This document shows positions 16,388-24,599 of a stretch of DNA of 33,627 nucleotides, piece by piece. Made by a program: the position numbers and the translations under genes. The first letter of the stretch is position 1. Each line of letters starts with the position of its first letter. This DNA is from an uncultured Desulfobulbaceae bacterium (GTDB lineage Bacteria; Desulfobacterota; Desulfobulbia; Desulfobulbales; Desulfocapsaceae): the NCBI GenBank assembly GCA_903887485.1, contig CAISPV010000043.1, positions 1 through 33,627 on the forward strand, read 5' to 3'. The notes below the pieces were generated by a model that saw nothing but the letters and a program-made list of their open reading frames with translations, had not been told where the DNA came from and searched no databases.

Positions 16388-16744
16388 TCAACAACCGCAG
16401 GATCCACTCGAACAAGAACCGGTAGAGCAGGAACCGCCACGGCCCAGTTTTTTCTCCGAAGTTACGGAAAAACCACCGCTGCCACTCCCGCCACCGCAGC
16501 CGCAGGAAGGCTTGATGTAGTCGACCATAATGGCGCCGGTGGTGGCAAATATCGCGTCATCAACCAGAAAGGTAACCCCGTCATTTTCAAACACCTTGTC
16601 GGAGTCCTTTTTATCATCCAGCCCAAGCCCCAGACTGGTGCCGGAGCAACTGCTCTGCATGACCACCCGGACGGCCGAGTTGATGTCGTTTTTTGCCAGA
16701 TACTCCTTGAGGTTTTCAATTGCTGATTCCGTTACTTGAAGCAT
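16388..16744 (-). CDS. IscA/HesB-like protein with cysteine-rich tail
   Basis: The 118-residue product starts MLQVTESAIENLKEYLA and has VVMQSSCSGTSLGLGLDD and VDYIKPSCGCGGG, which match the HesB/IscA fold: one cysteine in the middle and a C-terminal CGC that binds iron or an Fe-S cluster. Beyond the fold there is a glycine-rich linker and a tail GGSCSTGSCSSGSCGC with four more cysteines spaced every four to five residues. AAGGAGA lies 6 bases before the ATG, which decides the start against a longer frame to 16810. It lies between mvhD and the facilitator gene, in the same direction as hdrA, so it may help mature or repair the Fe-S clusters of those proteins. That link is inferred. Confidence 0.85.
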   Translation of the reverse strand: MLQVTESAIENLKEYLAKNDINSAVRVVMQSSCSGTSLGLGLDDKKDSDKVFENDGVTFLVDDAIFATTGAIMVDYIKPSCGCGGGSGSGGFSVTSEKKLGRGGSCSTGSCSSGSCGC

Positions 16745-16861
16745 GGTGTTCTCCTTTTTTTGTTGTGATGGGGCTGTACCCATCAATTCATTGCAGAAAG
16801 AATTCTCCATTAAACCCTTCCCGTTGTAAATTTTAGTAATCCAGTCATTCTGTGGTGCTGC

Positions 16862-17473
16862 TCATAGGGCAGACTCTCCAATCAGTTCGGTCAAAACCTT
16901 ATCGCACTTGTCATGCACCAGCCCGGCAATGGTTGAGCGCGAGAAATCTGCCCCCTTCATCATCTCCTTGGAGGCGCTGATCAGGCTCATTCTGACCTTG
17001 CGATCTTTGGCCGTTGCTGCCGCCATGGCCAGTTTTTCGCGCAACAACGTTGGGTCGATGCCTTCGCTTTTTCCCAGTGGCCCCAAGGTTGCGGCCTGTT
17101 CCGTAAACCGGGTGATGATCTTGACAAAATTCGGTCCTTCGGCTGCCGATGCCCATTCAATAAGGAAACGCTGGCTGTTTATCTTCAGCCGGGCCAGGGT
17201 CTCATGCACCAGGGCGGCGGTGACCAGGGCATGGTAGTTGCCATCCTGATAGTGGCACTCACCCGGATGACAGCCGCCGACAAAGATGGCGTCCGCCCCT
17301 TGGGCCAGTCCTTCCAGGGGAAAGGATGGATCAAGCCTGCCGCTGCACATCATGCGAATGACCCGCAGGTTCGGCGGGTACTGGTAGCGGCCCACGCCTG
17401 CTGAATCGGCGGCGGTGTAACAGCACCAGTTGCATAAAAAGCCTAAGATCTTCGGTTGGTAGGGTTTATTCAT
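16862..17473 (-). CDS. mvhD: MvhD/FlpD-type [2Fe-2S] electron-transfer subunit
   Basis: The 203-residue protein contains ILGFLCNWCCYTAAD, RVIRMMCSGRLDP and VGGCHPGECHYQDGN, the conserved cysteines of the MvhD domain (methyl-viologen-reducing hydrogenase delta subunit). It carries a [2Fe-2S] cluster and passes electrons from a hydrogenase or dehydrogenase to HdrA. The domain fills the first 130 residues; the rest is a helical extension (LREKLAMAAATAKDRKVRM). AAGGA precedes the ATG at 17473. It is downstream of hdrA on the same strand, separated by 133 bases that contain an inverted repeat. No hydrogenase or hdrB/hdrC gene is in the window. Confidence 0.9.
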   Translation of the reverse strand: MNKPYQPKILGFLCNWCCYTAADSAGVGRYQYPPNLRVIRMMCSGRLDPSFPLEGLAQGADAIFVGGCHPGECHYQDGNYHALVTAALVHETLARLKINSQRFLIEWASAAEGPNFVKIITRFTEQAATLGPLGKSEGIDPTLLREKLAMAAATAKDRKVRMSLISASKEMMKGADFSRSTIAGLVHDKCDKVLTELIGESAL

Positions 17474-17498
17474 GATTTTTTCCTTGTTGTAAAAATAA

Positions 17499-17616
17499 AG
17501 GTGTATAGGCTGAAGACTGAAGGAAGAGCACTGCAAAACATATGACACGTCAGTTTCGGTAGCATTTCAGCCTTTGTTCTTTAACCTTCAGTCTTCGGCC
17601 TTCAGTCTAAACACCT
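17499..17616. repeat. Inverted repeat of CTGAAG heptamers between hdrA and mvhD
   Basis: A left arm at 17499-17525 (AGGTGT, then GGCTGAAGACTGAAGG) faces a right arm at 17577-17616, whose reverse complement has AGGTGT, then CTGAAGGC and GAAGACTGAAGG. Each arm is built of 7-base steps of the form CTGAAGR. The right arm includes the hdrA stop codon (17607-17609). The RNA could fold into a long hairpin between the two genes and act as a processing or partial termination site, or it may be a copy of a dispersed genomic repeat. Confidence 0.6.
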
Positions 17617-20600
17617 ATTTCTCTGCCAAAGGCCGCGATCTGCGCCCGGATACCGTCCAAGGTGAAGCGCCCCATGTCGATAGCCATGGTCGGACAGCGG
17701 GCGGCGCACACCCCGCAGCCCTTGCAGGAAGCGGTCAGGGTATGGGCCTTGCGGGGCTTGACCTCCTTGTCGATGGTGATGGCCTTGTAGGGGCAGAAGG
17801 TTTCGCAAGCCCCACAGCCGATACAGAGCTCGGCATCGACATGGGAAACGATGGGCTCAGGCGAGATCGAACCCTTGGCCAGAGGCTGGCAGGCCCGACC
17901 GGCTGCGGCCTGGGCCTGGGCAATGGTCTCGTCCATCGATTTGGGGGCATGGGCCAGGCCGCAGACAAAGATCCCGTCCACCGCCATATCCACCGGCCGC
18001 AGTTTGACGTGGGCCTCCAGATAGAATTTATCGGCGGTCACCGGTACCTTGAGCATCCGGGATAGGAGCGAGGGATCTTCCGGGACAATACCCACTGATA
18101 GCACCAACAGATCGGTATCCAGCTCCACCTCTTCGCCCAGCAGCGGATCGTAACCCACCACCTTCAGCGGGCTTGACTTGCTGCGTCCCTGGCTGACCCT
18201 GGGCGGATTCTCCGGGGCATAGCGGATGAAGATCACACCCAACTCACGGGCCTGGCGGTAATCGTCCTCCAGGAAGCCGTAGGCCCGCATGTCGCGGTAA
18301 TAGATAAAGATGGTCAGCTCCGGGTTCATGGCCTTGAGGCGCAGGGCGTTCTTCAGGGCCTGGCCGCAGCAGACCCGGCTGCAGTAGGCCAGATCAGCAC
18401 CTCGCGAACCCACGCACTGGATCATCACCACCTGTTTCATCTTGGTGGAGAGCGGACGGCCGGATTTCAGCCGCTGTTCCAGTTCCAGCTGGGTTAGCAC
18501 CCGCCCAGACTCGCCGTACAGATATTGCTTGGGTTCATAGGGCCTGCCGCCGGTGGCGATCACCATGACCCCGTGATTGACCACCTCGCTGCCCGCCTTC
18601 TCGGCGGTTGTTGTGGCGACTGTGGTGGTGAAGTTGCCCACATAGCCGGAGACACTGGCCACTGTTGCCTTAGTGCGCACACTGATCAACGGATGGGTTT
18701 TCACCTTGTGGGCCAGATCCGCTACGGCCTGGCGCGGATTGCGGCCAAAACGGTCGGCAGTGAGCAACATAGCCTGACCGCCGAGGGTATCCCTCTGCTC
18801 GACCAGGGTCGTTGGAAATCCCTGTTCGGCAATGGTCAGCGCCGCGGTCATACCGGCCAGGCCGCCGCCAATGACGAGAGCCGAGGGCGTTACCGGCAGC
18901 CGTTGTTCCGGCAGGGCGGTGAGATGGGCCGCCTTGGCCACGGCCATGCGCACCAGATCCTTGGCCTTGGCGGTGGCCGCCTCGGGCTCGTGCATATGGA
19001 CCCAGGAACATTGATCGCGGATATTGGCCATCTCAAACAGGGCGCGGTTCAGGCCCGCATCCCGCAGGGTGGCCTGGAAGAGCGGTTCATGGGTGCGCGG
19101 GGTGCAGGCGGAGACGACGATCCGGTTGAGCCGGTGTTCGCGGATGATATTGACCAGATGTTGCTGGGTGTCCTGGGAGCAGGAATAGAGGTTATCGGTG
19201 GCATAAACCACGCCGGGCAGGTCTCGGGCATAATCGCGCACCGCCCGCACATCGACGACACCGGCGACATTGATGCCGCAATGGCAGACAAAGACGCCGA
19301 TACGGGGCTCTTCCTTGGAGATGTCGCGCTCTTCGGGAAAGACCGCCTTGGTCATCGCCGTGCCGCGGGCCGCGACCAGTTGCCCTGAACAAAGGGCCGC
19401 CGCCCCGCCCGCCTGGGTGACCGAATCCGGGATATCTTTTGGCCCCTGGAAGGCACCGATCACATAGACGCCGGGGCGGCTGGTGACAAGCGGCGCGTAG
19501 GTATCCGTCCGGGCAAAGAGGTAGCTGTTCAGATCAATGCCTGCGGCCTGGCCAAGCTGCTCGGCATCGTCCGGCGACTCAATCCCCTGGGAGAGGACGA
19601 CCAGATCAAACTTCTCGTAGTGATGTTTCCCGTCCTCGGTGGCCCAGGTGAGCAGCAGGCCGCCGTCAAAGACATCCTCCACCTTGGGCGGCCGGGCGTA
19701 GATTACCCGGAAGTTGTTTTCGGCGGTGGCCCGCTCGCGGGCGGCGTCAAAGCCCTTGCCGTGGGTGCGGATATCCATGTAAAAGAGGGTGATCTCGGCG
19801 CTGGGGTCATGCTCACGGGCCAGGGTCGCCTGCTTGATGGCGTACATGCAGCAGACCGAGGAACAGTAGTTGTTGCCGCAGGTCTGGTCGCGGGAGCCGA
19901 TGCACTGGAGAAAGGCGATTTTTCGGGGGTGCTTGTGGTCTGAGGGGCGGAGAATCGCGCCGCCCGTGGGGCCGGAGGCACACATCAACCGCTCGTGCTC
20001 GAAGGCGCTGAGCACATCGGCGAACCTGCCCCAGCCATAGCGGCCCAGCACCTCCTTGCTGATCCGGCCCAGGCCCGGCGCCAGGATGACGGAACCGACC
20101 GCCAGCTCAAGGATCTCTTCCTTCTGGTCGAAACGGATGGCCTTGGCCTGGCAGGCCAAGGCGCAGAGGCCGCAGGTCTGGTAGTTGAGCATAAGGCAGG
20201 ACTTGGCATCAATATAATAGCTGGTGGGCACGGCCTGGGCGTAATCGATGTGGGCGGCGTTGGAGATCCCGAGATTCTCGTTGTAGTCATCGCCGATCTG
20301 CTTGAGGCAATAGAGGGTACACTGGCCGCAGCCGGTGCAGACTTCCTCGTCGATGTACCGCGGCTCTTTTCTGATCCTGGCGGTAAAGCTGCCGGGGGTG
20401 CCGTCTAACGAGAGCAGTTCCGACTTGGTCAGGATCTCGATATTGGGATCGCGGCCCGCCTCAACCAGCTTGGGGGCGAGGATACAAAGCGAGCAGTCGT
20501 TGGTGGGAAAGGTCTTGTCCAGCCGGGCCATGACTCCGCCGATGGCGCCGGATTTTTCGACGAGATAGACCTTGAGGCCGAGTTCAGTGAGATCAAGTGC

Positions 20601-20687
20601 GGCCTGGACTCCGGCCACCCCGCCACCCACCACCAGAACCGCACCGACCGTTTTTAAAGCGGAGGGAGTGGAAATAGAAGCGTGCAT
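17607..20687 (-). CDS. hdrA: Long HdrA-like iron-sulfur flavoprotein with two HdrA units
   Basis: The 1026-residue protein contains two HdrA-type units. Unit 1: FAD site LVVGGGVAGVQAA (18-30), DCSLCILAPK (64-73), a ferredoxin-like CTGCGQCTLYC (117-127) and CGLCALACQAKA (172-183), then QCIGSRDQTCGNNYCSSVCC (261-280). Unit 2: canonical HdrA start RIGVFVCHCGINVAGVVDV (462-480), second FAD site LVIGGGLAGMTAA (604-616) and CVGSRGADLAYCSRVCC (758-774). The C-terminus holds two [4Fe-4S] motifs, CIGCGACETFC (955-965) and CKGCGVCAARC (988-998). HdrA proteins bifurcate or relay electrons between ferredoxin, MvhD partners and disulfide reductases. AAAGGAGGAG fixes the start at 20687. mvhD is next in the operon; hdrB and hdrC are absent, so its electron acceptor is unknown. 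Confidence 0.93.
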   Translation of the reverse strand: MHASISTPSALKTVGAVLVVGGGVAGVQAALDLTELGLKVYLVEKSGAIGGVMARLDKTFPTNDCSLCILAPKLVEAGRDPNIEILTKSELLSLDGTPGSFTARIRKEPRYIDEEVCTGCGQCTLYCLKQIGDDYNENLGISNAAHIDYAQAVPTSYYIDAKSCLMLNYQTCGLCALACQAKAIRFDQKEEILELAVGSVILAPGLGRISKEVLGRYGWGRFADVLSAFEHERLMCASGPTGGAILRPSDHKHPRKIAFLQCIGSRDQTCGNNYCSSVCCMYAIKQATLAREHDPSAEITLFYMDIRTHGKGFDAARERATAENNFRVIYARPPKVEDVFDGGLLLTWATEDGKHHYEKFDLVVLSQGIESPDDAEQLGQAAGIDLNSYLFARTDTYAPLVTSRPGVYVIGAFQGPKDIPDSVTQAGGAAALCSGQLVAARGTAMTKAVFPEERDISKEEPRIGVFVCHCGINVAGVVDVRAVRDYARDLPGVVYATDNLYSCSQDTQQHLVNIIREHRLNRIVVSACTPRTHEPLFQATLRDAGLNRALFEMANIRDQCSWVHMHEPEAATAKAKDLVRMAVAKAAHLTALPEQRLPVTPSALVIGGGLAGMTAALTIAEQGFPTTLVEQRDTLGGQAMLLTADRFGRNPRQAVADLAHKVKTHPLISVRTKATVASVSGYVGNFTTTVATTTAEKAGSEVVNHGVMVIATGGRPYEPKQYLYGESGRVLTQLELEQRLKSGRPLSTKMKQVVMIQCVGSRGADLAYCSRVCCGQALKNALRLKAMNPELTIFIYYRDMRAYGFLEDDYRQARELGVIFIRYAPENPPRVSQGRSKSSPLKVVGYDPLLGEEVELDTDLLVLSVGIVPEDPSLLSRMLKVPVTADKFYLEAHVKLRPVDMAVDGIFVCGLAHAPKSMDETIAQAQAAAGRACQPLAKGSISPEPIVSHVDAELCIGCGACETFCPYKAITIDKEVKPRKAHTLTASCKGCGVCAARCPTMAIDMGRFTLDGIRAQIAAFGREIGV

Positions 20688-20834
20688 AGCTCCTCCTTTG
20701 CTGTACGTTATACCGGAAAAACATTTCCGGATCTGCCGCGGCTCTCTACAAGCAACCGCAAACAACGTCAGCGAACAAGGAGGGGAAAACTACCTGGTTA
20801 GCGCCTGAGACCGTTCATGGGAGGCAGGAGAGCC

Positions 20835-20885
20835 GCAATATCGTCCATCCCGAACCGGGACGGCCGGCGTGTGCCGGGGTATTGC
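20835..20885. ncRNA. Possible structured RNA: compact three-way junction
   Basis: GCAATA (20835-20840) pairs with TATTGC (20880-20885). They enclose two perfect small hairpins, TCCCG-aac-CGGGA (20848-20860) and CCGGC-gtgt-GCCGG (20864-20877). Together these form a closed three-way junction of 51 bases. It lies in the 455-base gap between divergent hdrA and fmdE, about 150 bases ahead of the hdrA start on the minus strand. It matches no RNA family I recognise, and chance pairing in GC-rich DNA is possible. Confidence 0.3.
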
Positions 20886-20948
20886 TCAGACGTGGGGCAA
20901 TCTGTGTGTCAAAACGACTCTCCAAAGATATGAAATAACGATGATATA

Positions 20949-20985
20949 GCGCCTGACTGTCTTGCATGACAAGACCGTCAGGCGC
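20949..20985. repeat. 16-bp hairpin in the hdrA-fmdE gap
   Basis: 20949-20964 (GCGCCTGACTGTCTTG) pairs with 20970-20985 with a single mismatch and a 5-base loop. No T tract follows on either strand, so a simple terminator is unlikely. A second, smaller stem (GGTGTC 21043-21048 with GACACC 21066-21071) lies further on and overlaps the likely fmdE promoter. Confidence 0.55.
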
Positions 20986-21063
20986 TGAGATTCGAGCCAT
21001 ATAACCAGATTTTTTTTGATATGACAACCAGAAAAAAACGCAGGTGTCGCCAACATCCAGTGG

Positions 21064-21092
21064 TTGACACCGGAACTGTGCAGAAGTAAAGT
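21064..21092 (+). promoter_or_regulatory. Candidate promoter for fmdE-hisHF
   Basis: TTGACA at 21064-21069 is a perfect -35. After 17 bases comes TAAAGT (21087-21092), four of six matches to a -10. A GACACC/GGTGTC stem (21043-21071) overlaps the -35, so a DNA-binding regulator could act here. The fmdE ribosome site GGGGAGA is at 21129-21135. Confidence 0.5.
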
Positions 21093-21142
21093 AAACACTT
21101 TCACATGGTTGTTTCACCAATGAATCACGGGGAGAAATGTAA

Positions 21143-21736
21143 ATGGAATCATTTGAGGCGTTACTTGAGATATCAACCAAGATTCATGGTCATATCTGCG
21201 CCGGTCAGGTGATCGGGGTGCGGATGTCGATGATCGGCCTGGAGGCCATCGGTATTCAAGACCCCAAGGGACTGGACCGGAAGAAACTCTACGTCCTGGT
21301 TGAGATTGATCGCTGCGCCACCGATGCCATCCAGTCCGTCACCGGCTGCAGCCTGGGTAAACGCTCCATGCGCTGGGTCGATTACGGGATCATGGCCGCC
21401 ACCTTTGTCAATCTGGACACCGGCAAGGCGGTACGGATTGTTGCCCGTGAAGAGTCGCGGGAGCTCTCAAAAAAATATTGCCCTGAGATCGAGAACAAAT
21501 ACGCGCGGCAACTCGACGCCTACCGGATCATGCCCCAGGAGGAACTCTTCACTGTCGAAGAGGTAACCGTAACGATCCCTGAACAGGATATGCCGGGACG
21601 TCCTCTCAAGCGCATCCAGTGTCAGTCCTGTGGCGACTGGGTCCAGGATTGCCGCGATGTCGAACAGGACGGCAATCTGCTGTGCCGGGGCTGTGCCCAT
21701 GGCAAATACTACACAAAGATAGGAACGAAGGGATAA
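21143..21736 (+). CDS. FmdE family protein with C-terminal zinc ribbon
   Basis: The 197-residue product begins with the FmdE domain: TKIHGHICAGQVIGVRMSMIGLE (HGHxCxG metal-binding motif near residue 14), VEIDRCATDAIQSVTGCSLGKRSM and DYGIMAATFVN. The C-terminus carries a zinc ribbon, CQSCGDWVQDC and LLCRGCAHG. FmdE is encoded with molybdenum formylmethanofuran dehydrogenase in methanogens, but related proteins in bacteria have no settled function; a role in molybdopterin enzyme maturation or metal handling has been suggested. No Mo- or W-dependent dehydrogenase gene is adjacent. The hisHF fusion gene begins 10 bases after its stop and is probably co-transcribed. Confidence 0.9.
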   Translation: MESFEALLEISTKIHGHICAGQVIGVRMSMIGLEAIGIQDPKGLDRKKLYVLVEIDRCATDAIQSVTGCSLGKRSMRWVDYGIMAATFVNLDTGKAVRIVAREESRELSKKYCPEIENKYARQLDAYRIMPQEELFTVEEVTVTIPEQDMPGRPLKRIQCQSCGDWVQDCRDVEQDGNLLCRGCAHGKYYTKIGTKG

Positions 21737-21745
21737 GGGCTTACC

Positions 21746-23338
21746 ATGATAACACTCCTTGATTACGGCGCCGGCAATGTCCGCAGCGTCAGAAACGCCA
21801 TTGCCCGCTTGGGCTATACGGTTCGTGACGTCCAGGGCCCGCAGGATATCCTTACTGCCGAAAAACTGATCTTCCCAGGGGTTGGCAGCTTCGGCTCGGT
21901 CATGCAACGCCTGCAAAAAGACGGCCTGGTGGAACCTCTCATTGAGCGGATCCGCCTCAACAAACCCTTTCTTGGCATCTGTGTCGCCCTGCAGGCCTTG
22001 TTTGCAGGCAGCGAGGAATCACCGGGCGTGGCCGGGCTCGCCATCCTGCCCGGCCAGGTCAAACGGTTCACCACCCGCGATCTCTCTGTGCCCCAGATTG
22101 GCTGGAACGGGATTGTTCTTCACAAGGAATCTCCTATCCTCAAGGACTATCATGACCAGAAGCTCTATTTTGTCCATTCCTACCGGGCATCAATCGCTGA
22201 TGTCGGCCCGGACTGGCTGCTTGCCACCACCGATTACGGCGAATCCTTTGTCAGTGGCGTCGAAAAAGGGAACGTCACCGCCTTTCAGTTCCATCCCGAG
22301 AAAAGCGGCGAGGCCGGGCTGGGCATCCTCAAGAATTATCTTGACTCCCAAGGCCGGGAATCGATCACAGTACGCCCTGCCCTGCCTGTTACCACTGAAA
22401 AAACACATATTGCCAAACGAATCATTGCCTGCCTGGATGTGCGCACCAACGATTCAGGCGATCTGGTGGTGACCAAAGGCGACCAATACGATGTGCGCAA
22501 TGAAGGTGAGGTGCGCAACCTGGGCAAGCCGATTGAACTCGCCCGCCGCTACTATGAAGAGGGTGCCGACGAGATCACCTTCCTCAACATCACCGGCTTC
22601 CGGGATTTTCCCATGCAGGATCAACCCATGCTTGAGGTCCTGCGGCGCACCTCGGAGAACGTCTTTGTGCCGCTGACCATCGGCGGCGGTATCCGTGAAT
22701 TCACTGATTCAACCGGCAAACATTATTCCCCGCTCGATGTGGCCGCTGAATATTTCCGCTCCGGGGCCGACAAGATCTCCATCGGCAGTGACGCCGTGTA
22801 CGCTGTGGAGGAATACCTGCAGGCAGGCAAGCGGAGCGGCAAAAGCGCTATTGAACAGATCTCTTTTGTTTATGGCGCCCAAGCCGTGGTCATCTCCGTT
22901 GATCCCCGGCGGGTCTATGTCCATGCCCCGGAAGATACCACCCACACCACCATCCAGACCGCAATCCCCGGGCCACAGGGAGAGAGGTACTGCTGGTACC
23001 AGTGCACCGTCAAAGGCGGCAGAGAGGGACGCGATATTGATGCAGTACAATTGACCAGCACGTGCGAACTGCTGGGGGCAGGCGAGATCCTCCTCAACTG
23101 CATTGACAGGGATGGAACCAACAGCGGTTTTGATCATGAACTGATCAGACAGGTGCGGGGGGCGGTCTCCATTCCGGTGATCGCCTCATCAGGTGCGGGG
23201 TCGGCCCAGCATTTTGTCGATGTCTTCCTGGAGACCGATGTGGAGGCGGCGCTCGCTGCCGGCATCTTCCATCGTCAGGAGGTCCCGGTCAGTGAGGTCA
23301 AAGAGGCCATGCGCAGGAATAATATCGAGACCCGGTGA
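21746..23338 (+). CDS. hisHF: Fused imidazole glycerol phosphate synthase HisH-HisF (HIS7 type)
   Basis: The 530-residue protein joins the glutaminase and cyclase subunits of imidazole glycerol phosphate synthase, which makes IGP and AICAR from PRFAR in histidine synthesis. The HisH part (about 1-205) has MITLLDYGAGNVRSV, FPGVGSFG, the nucleophile loop FLGICVALQALF (Cys79) and FQFHPEKSG. The HisF part (from about 218) has RIIACLDVRTN, KGDQYDVR, LTIGGGI, VVISVDPRRVY and IPVIASSGAG. The cyclase contains the long insertions of fungal and plant HIS7 (HYSPLDVAAEYFRSGADKIS, and TAIPGPQGERYCWYQCTVKG). Most bacteria have separate, shorter HisH and HisF. Three decayed copies of sequence from this gene's end or from the junction after it occur downstream. 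Confidence 0.95.
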   Translation: MITLLDYGAGNVRSVRNAIARLGYTVRDVQGPQDILTAEKLIFPGVGSFGSVMQRLQKDGLVEPLIERIRLNKPFLGICVALQALFAGSEESPGVAGLAILPGQVKRFTTRDLSVPQIGWNGIVLHKESPILKDYHDQKLYFVHSYRASIADVGPDWLLATTDYGESFVSGVEKGNVTAFQFHPEKSGEAGLGILKNYLDSQGRESITVRPALPVTTEKTHIAKRIIACLDVRTNDSGDLVVTKGDQYDVRNEGEVRNLGKPIELARRYYEEGADEITFLNITGFRDFPMQDQPMLEVLRRTSENVFVPLTIGGGIREFTDSTGKHYSPLDVAAEYFRSGADKISIGSDAVYAVEEYLQAGKRSGKSAIEQISFVYGAQAVVISVDPRRVYVHAPEDTTHTTIQTAIPGPQGERYCWYQCTVKGGREGRDIDAVQLTSTCELLGAGEILLNCIDRDGTNSGFDHELIRQVRGAVSIPVIASSGAGSAQHFVDVFLETDVEAALAAGIFHRQEVPVSEVKEAMRRNNIETR

Positions 23339-23477
23339 ATTTTAAGTTCATTCGTATTTAAGTTGAAAGTTTCGGACTAAGCAGTCCGCAGTGTTGATGG
23401 ATTTTAAGAAGAAAATATCCAACATCCTTCTAATCCGTAGACTGCTGATTGGATCACGCCTGGACTACAAATAAAAT

Positions 23478-23512
23478 AAAGCACTTAGCTCTATTTGAGC
23501 TAGGTGCTTTTT
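23478..23512 (+). terminator. Rho-independent terminator after hisHF
   Basis: AAAGCACTTAGCTC (23478-23491) pairs with GAGCTAGGTGCTTT (23497-23510) with one G-T pair and a 5-base loop; T residues end the stem and continue to 23512. It lies 140 bases after the hisHF stop. Confidence 0.82.
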
Positions 23513-23950
23513 CGTTCCGTCAGATACCGGTCAGGATGAGATCGTGCTACTCCGGCATCATCAATATACTCAAAGAACCTGGCGTCCGCCTCTTCTCTTC
23601 ATTCAATAACGTATAGCCGCTGAAAAACTGCAAAAGAGGAAAACTATAGGAGGGTGGGATATTAATTCCCAAAATTTTCCAGGGCATTGCTTTTTTTTTG
23701 AGTATATGCAACTGTATTATATCAGCTAAGAAAAGACTTCGTGCGTTCTGGTCAAATGGAAGCATTCGACCGAATCAGCCTATCACAAATATTCGTAAGA
23801 TTCTTCAATACACTGTCAGACGGTAAAAATAAATCTCCAGACATCAAAAGAAGGAGGTGCAAACAACGCGAGACTTTACCGAACAAGCCATAAATGTTTA
23901 GATATATTCAGAATCACAAAAAAAATTAATCTAAAGTAAGGGGGGGAAAA
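23513..23950. other. AT-rich stretch before the beta-barrel gene, no gene seen
   Basis: After the hisHF terminator there are 438 bases without a convincing ORF. A 72-codon minus-strand frame (23547-23765) has no recognisable features or ribosome site. The stretch probably carries the promoter of the outer-membrane protein gene, but no clean -35/-10 pair stands out. Confidence 0.4.
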
Positions 23951-24580
23951 ATGAAAAAAATTATTTTAGCTATTGCTTGTTGTGCAACACTACTTTCTAT
24001 CTCTTCCGTGGCATACAGCGCCGAAGGCCTATATGTGAGCGGTAATTTAGGTCTTGCAATTCCCAATAATTCTGATGTGACTTTTTCTGACAGTCCAGGT
24101 GCAACCTTGACTGTCGAATCAAACAGTGGCTTAGCCCTTGCTGGTGCCATAGGATATGGCCTAAGTAACAATGTTAGACTTGAGGCCGAGGTTGCATATC
24201 AGAAAAATGATATGGATAAAATGAAAATATTAGGTGTTGGCTTGGATATAAATGGTGACACATCAAGCCTGGCCTTATTGTTAAATGGCTACTATGATTT
24301 CAAGAATAAAAGCGCATTCACCCCATTCATTGGCGGTGGTATTGGAATAGCAAAAGTTAATATGAGTGACGTAACTCTCTTTGGTCTCCCTATAGGCTCA
24401 AGTGATGACGACACGGTTTTTGCCTATCAGGTTGGCGCCGGTGTTAGTTATGCCGTAAACGAAAAAGTTAGCATCGACGTTAAATATCGTTACTTTGCGA
24501 CTTCAGACCCAGAGTTTGGTACCTCGACCATGGAATATTCAAGCCACAACATTTATGCCGGCGTCAGAGTAGCATTCTGA
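23951..24580 (+). CDS. Small outer-membrane beta-barrel protein
   Basis: The 209-residue product has a clear signal peptide (MKKIILAIACCATLLSISSV, cleavage near AYSA-EG) followed by alternating beta strands: GLYVSGNLGLAIPN, LALAGAIGYGLSNNVRLEAEVAYQ, SLALLLNGYYDF, TPFIGGGIGIAKV, FAYQVGAGVSYAVNEKVSIDVKYRYF. It ends with YAGVRVAF, whose terminal phenylalanine is the assembly signal of outer-membrane barrels. The size fits an eight-stranded barrel of the OmpA/Opa or OmpW-like superfamily. A G-run ribosome site (GGGGGG) precedes the ATG. Its function is unknown. It lies between hisHF and a decayed copy of the hisHF end, in AT-richer DNA. Confidence 0.9.
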   Translation: MKKIILAIACCATLLSISSVAYSAEGLYVSGNLGLAIPNNSDVTFSDSPGATLTVESNSGLALAGAIGYGLSNNVRLEAEVAYQKNDMDKMKILGVGLDINGDTSSLALLLNGYYDFKNKSAFTPFIGGGIGIAKVNMSDVTLFGLPIGSSDDDTVFAYQVGAGVSYAVNEKVSIDVKYRYFATSDPEFGTSTMEYSSHNIYAGVRVAF

Positions 24581-24599
24581 TATTTTTATTATCCGTTAT

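Noticed and set aside
18525-19388. Long plus-strand ORF of 287 codons opposite hdrA
   Set aside because: It lies wholly inside the hdrA gene on the other strand, is glycine- and histidine-rich as expected for an antisense shadow of GC-rich coding DNA, and has no family motifs.
23547-23765. Minus-strand ORF of 72 codons between hisHF and the beta-barrel gene
   Set aside because: It has no ribosome site, no motif and mixed composition; chance ORF in AT-rich DNA.
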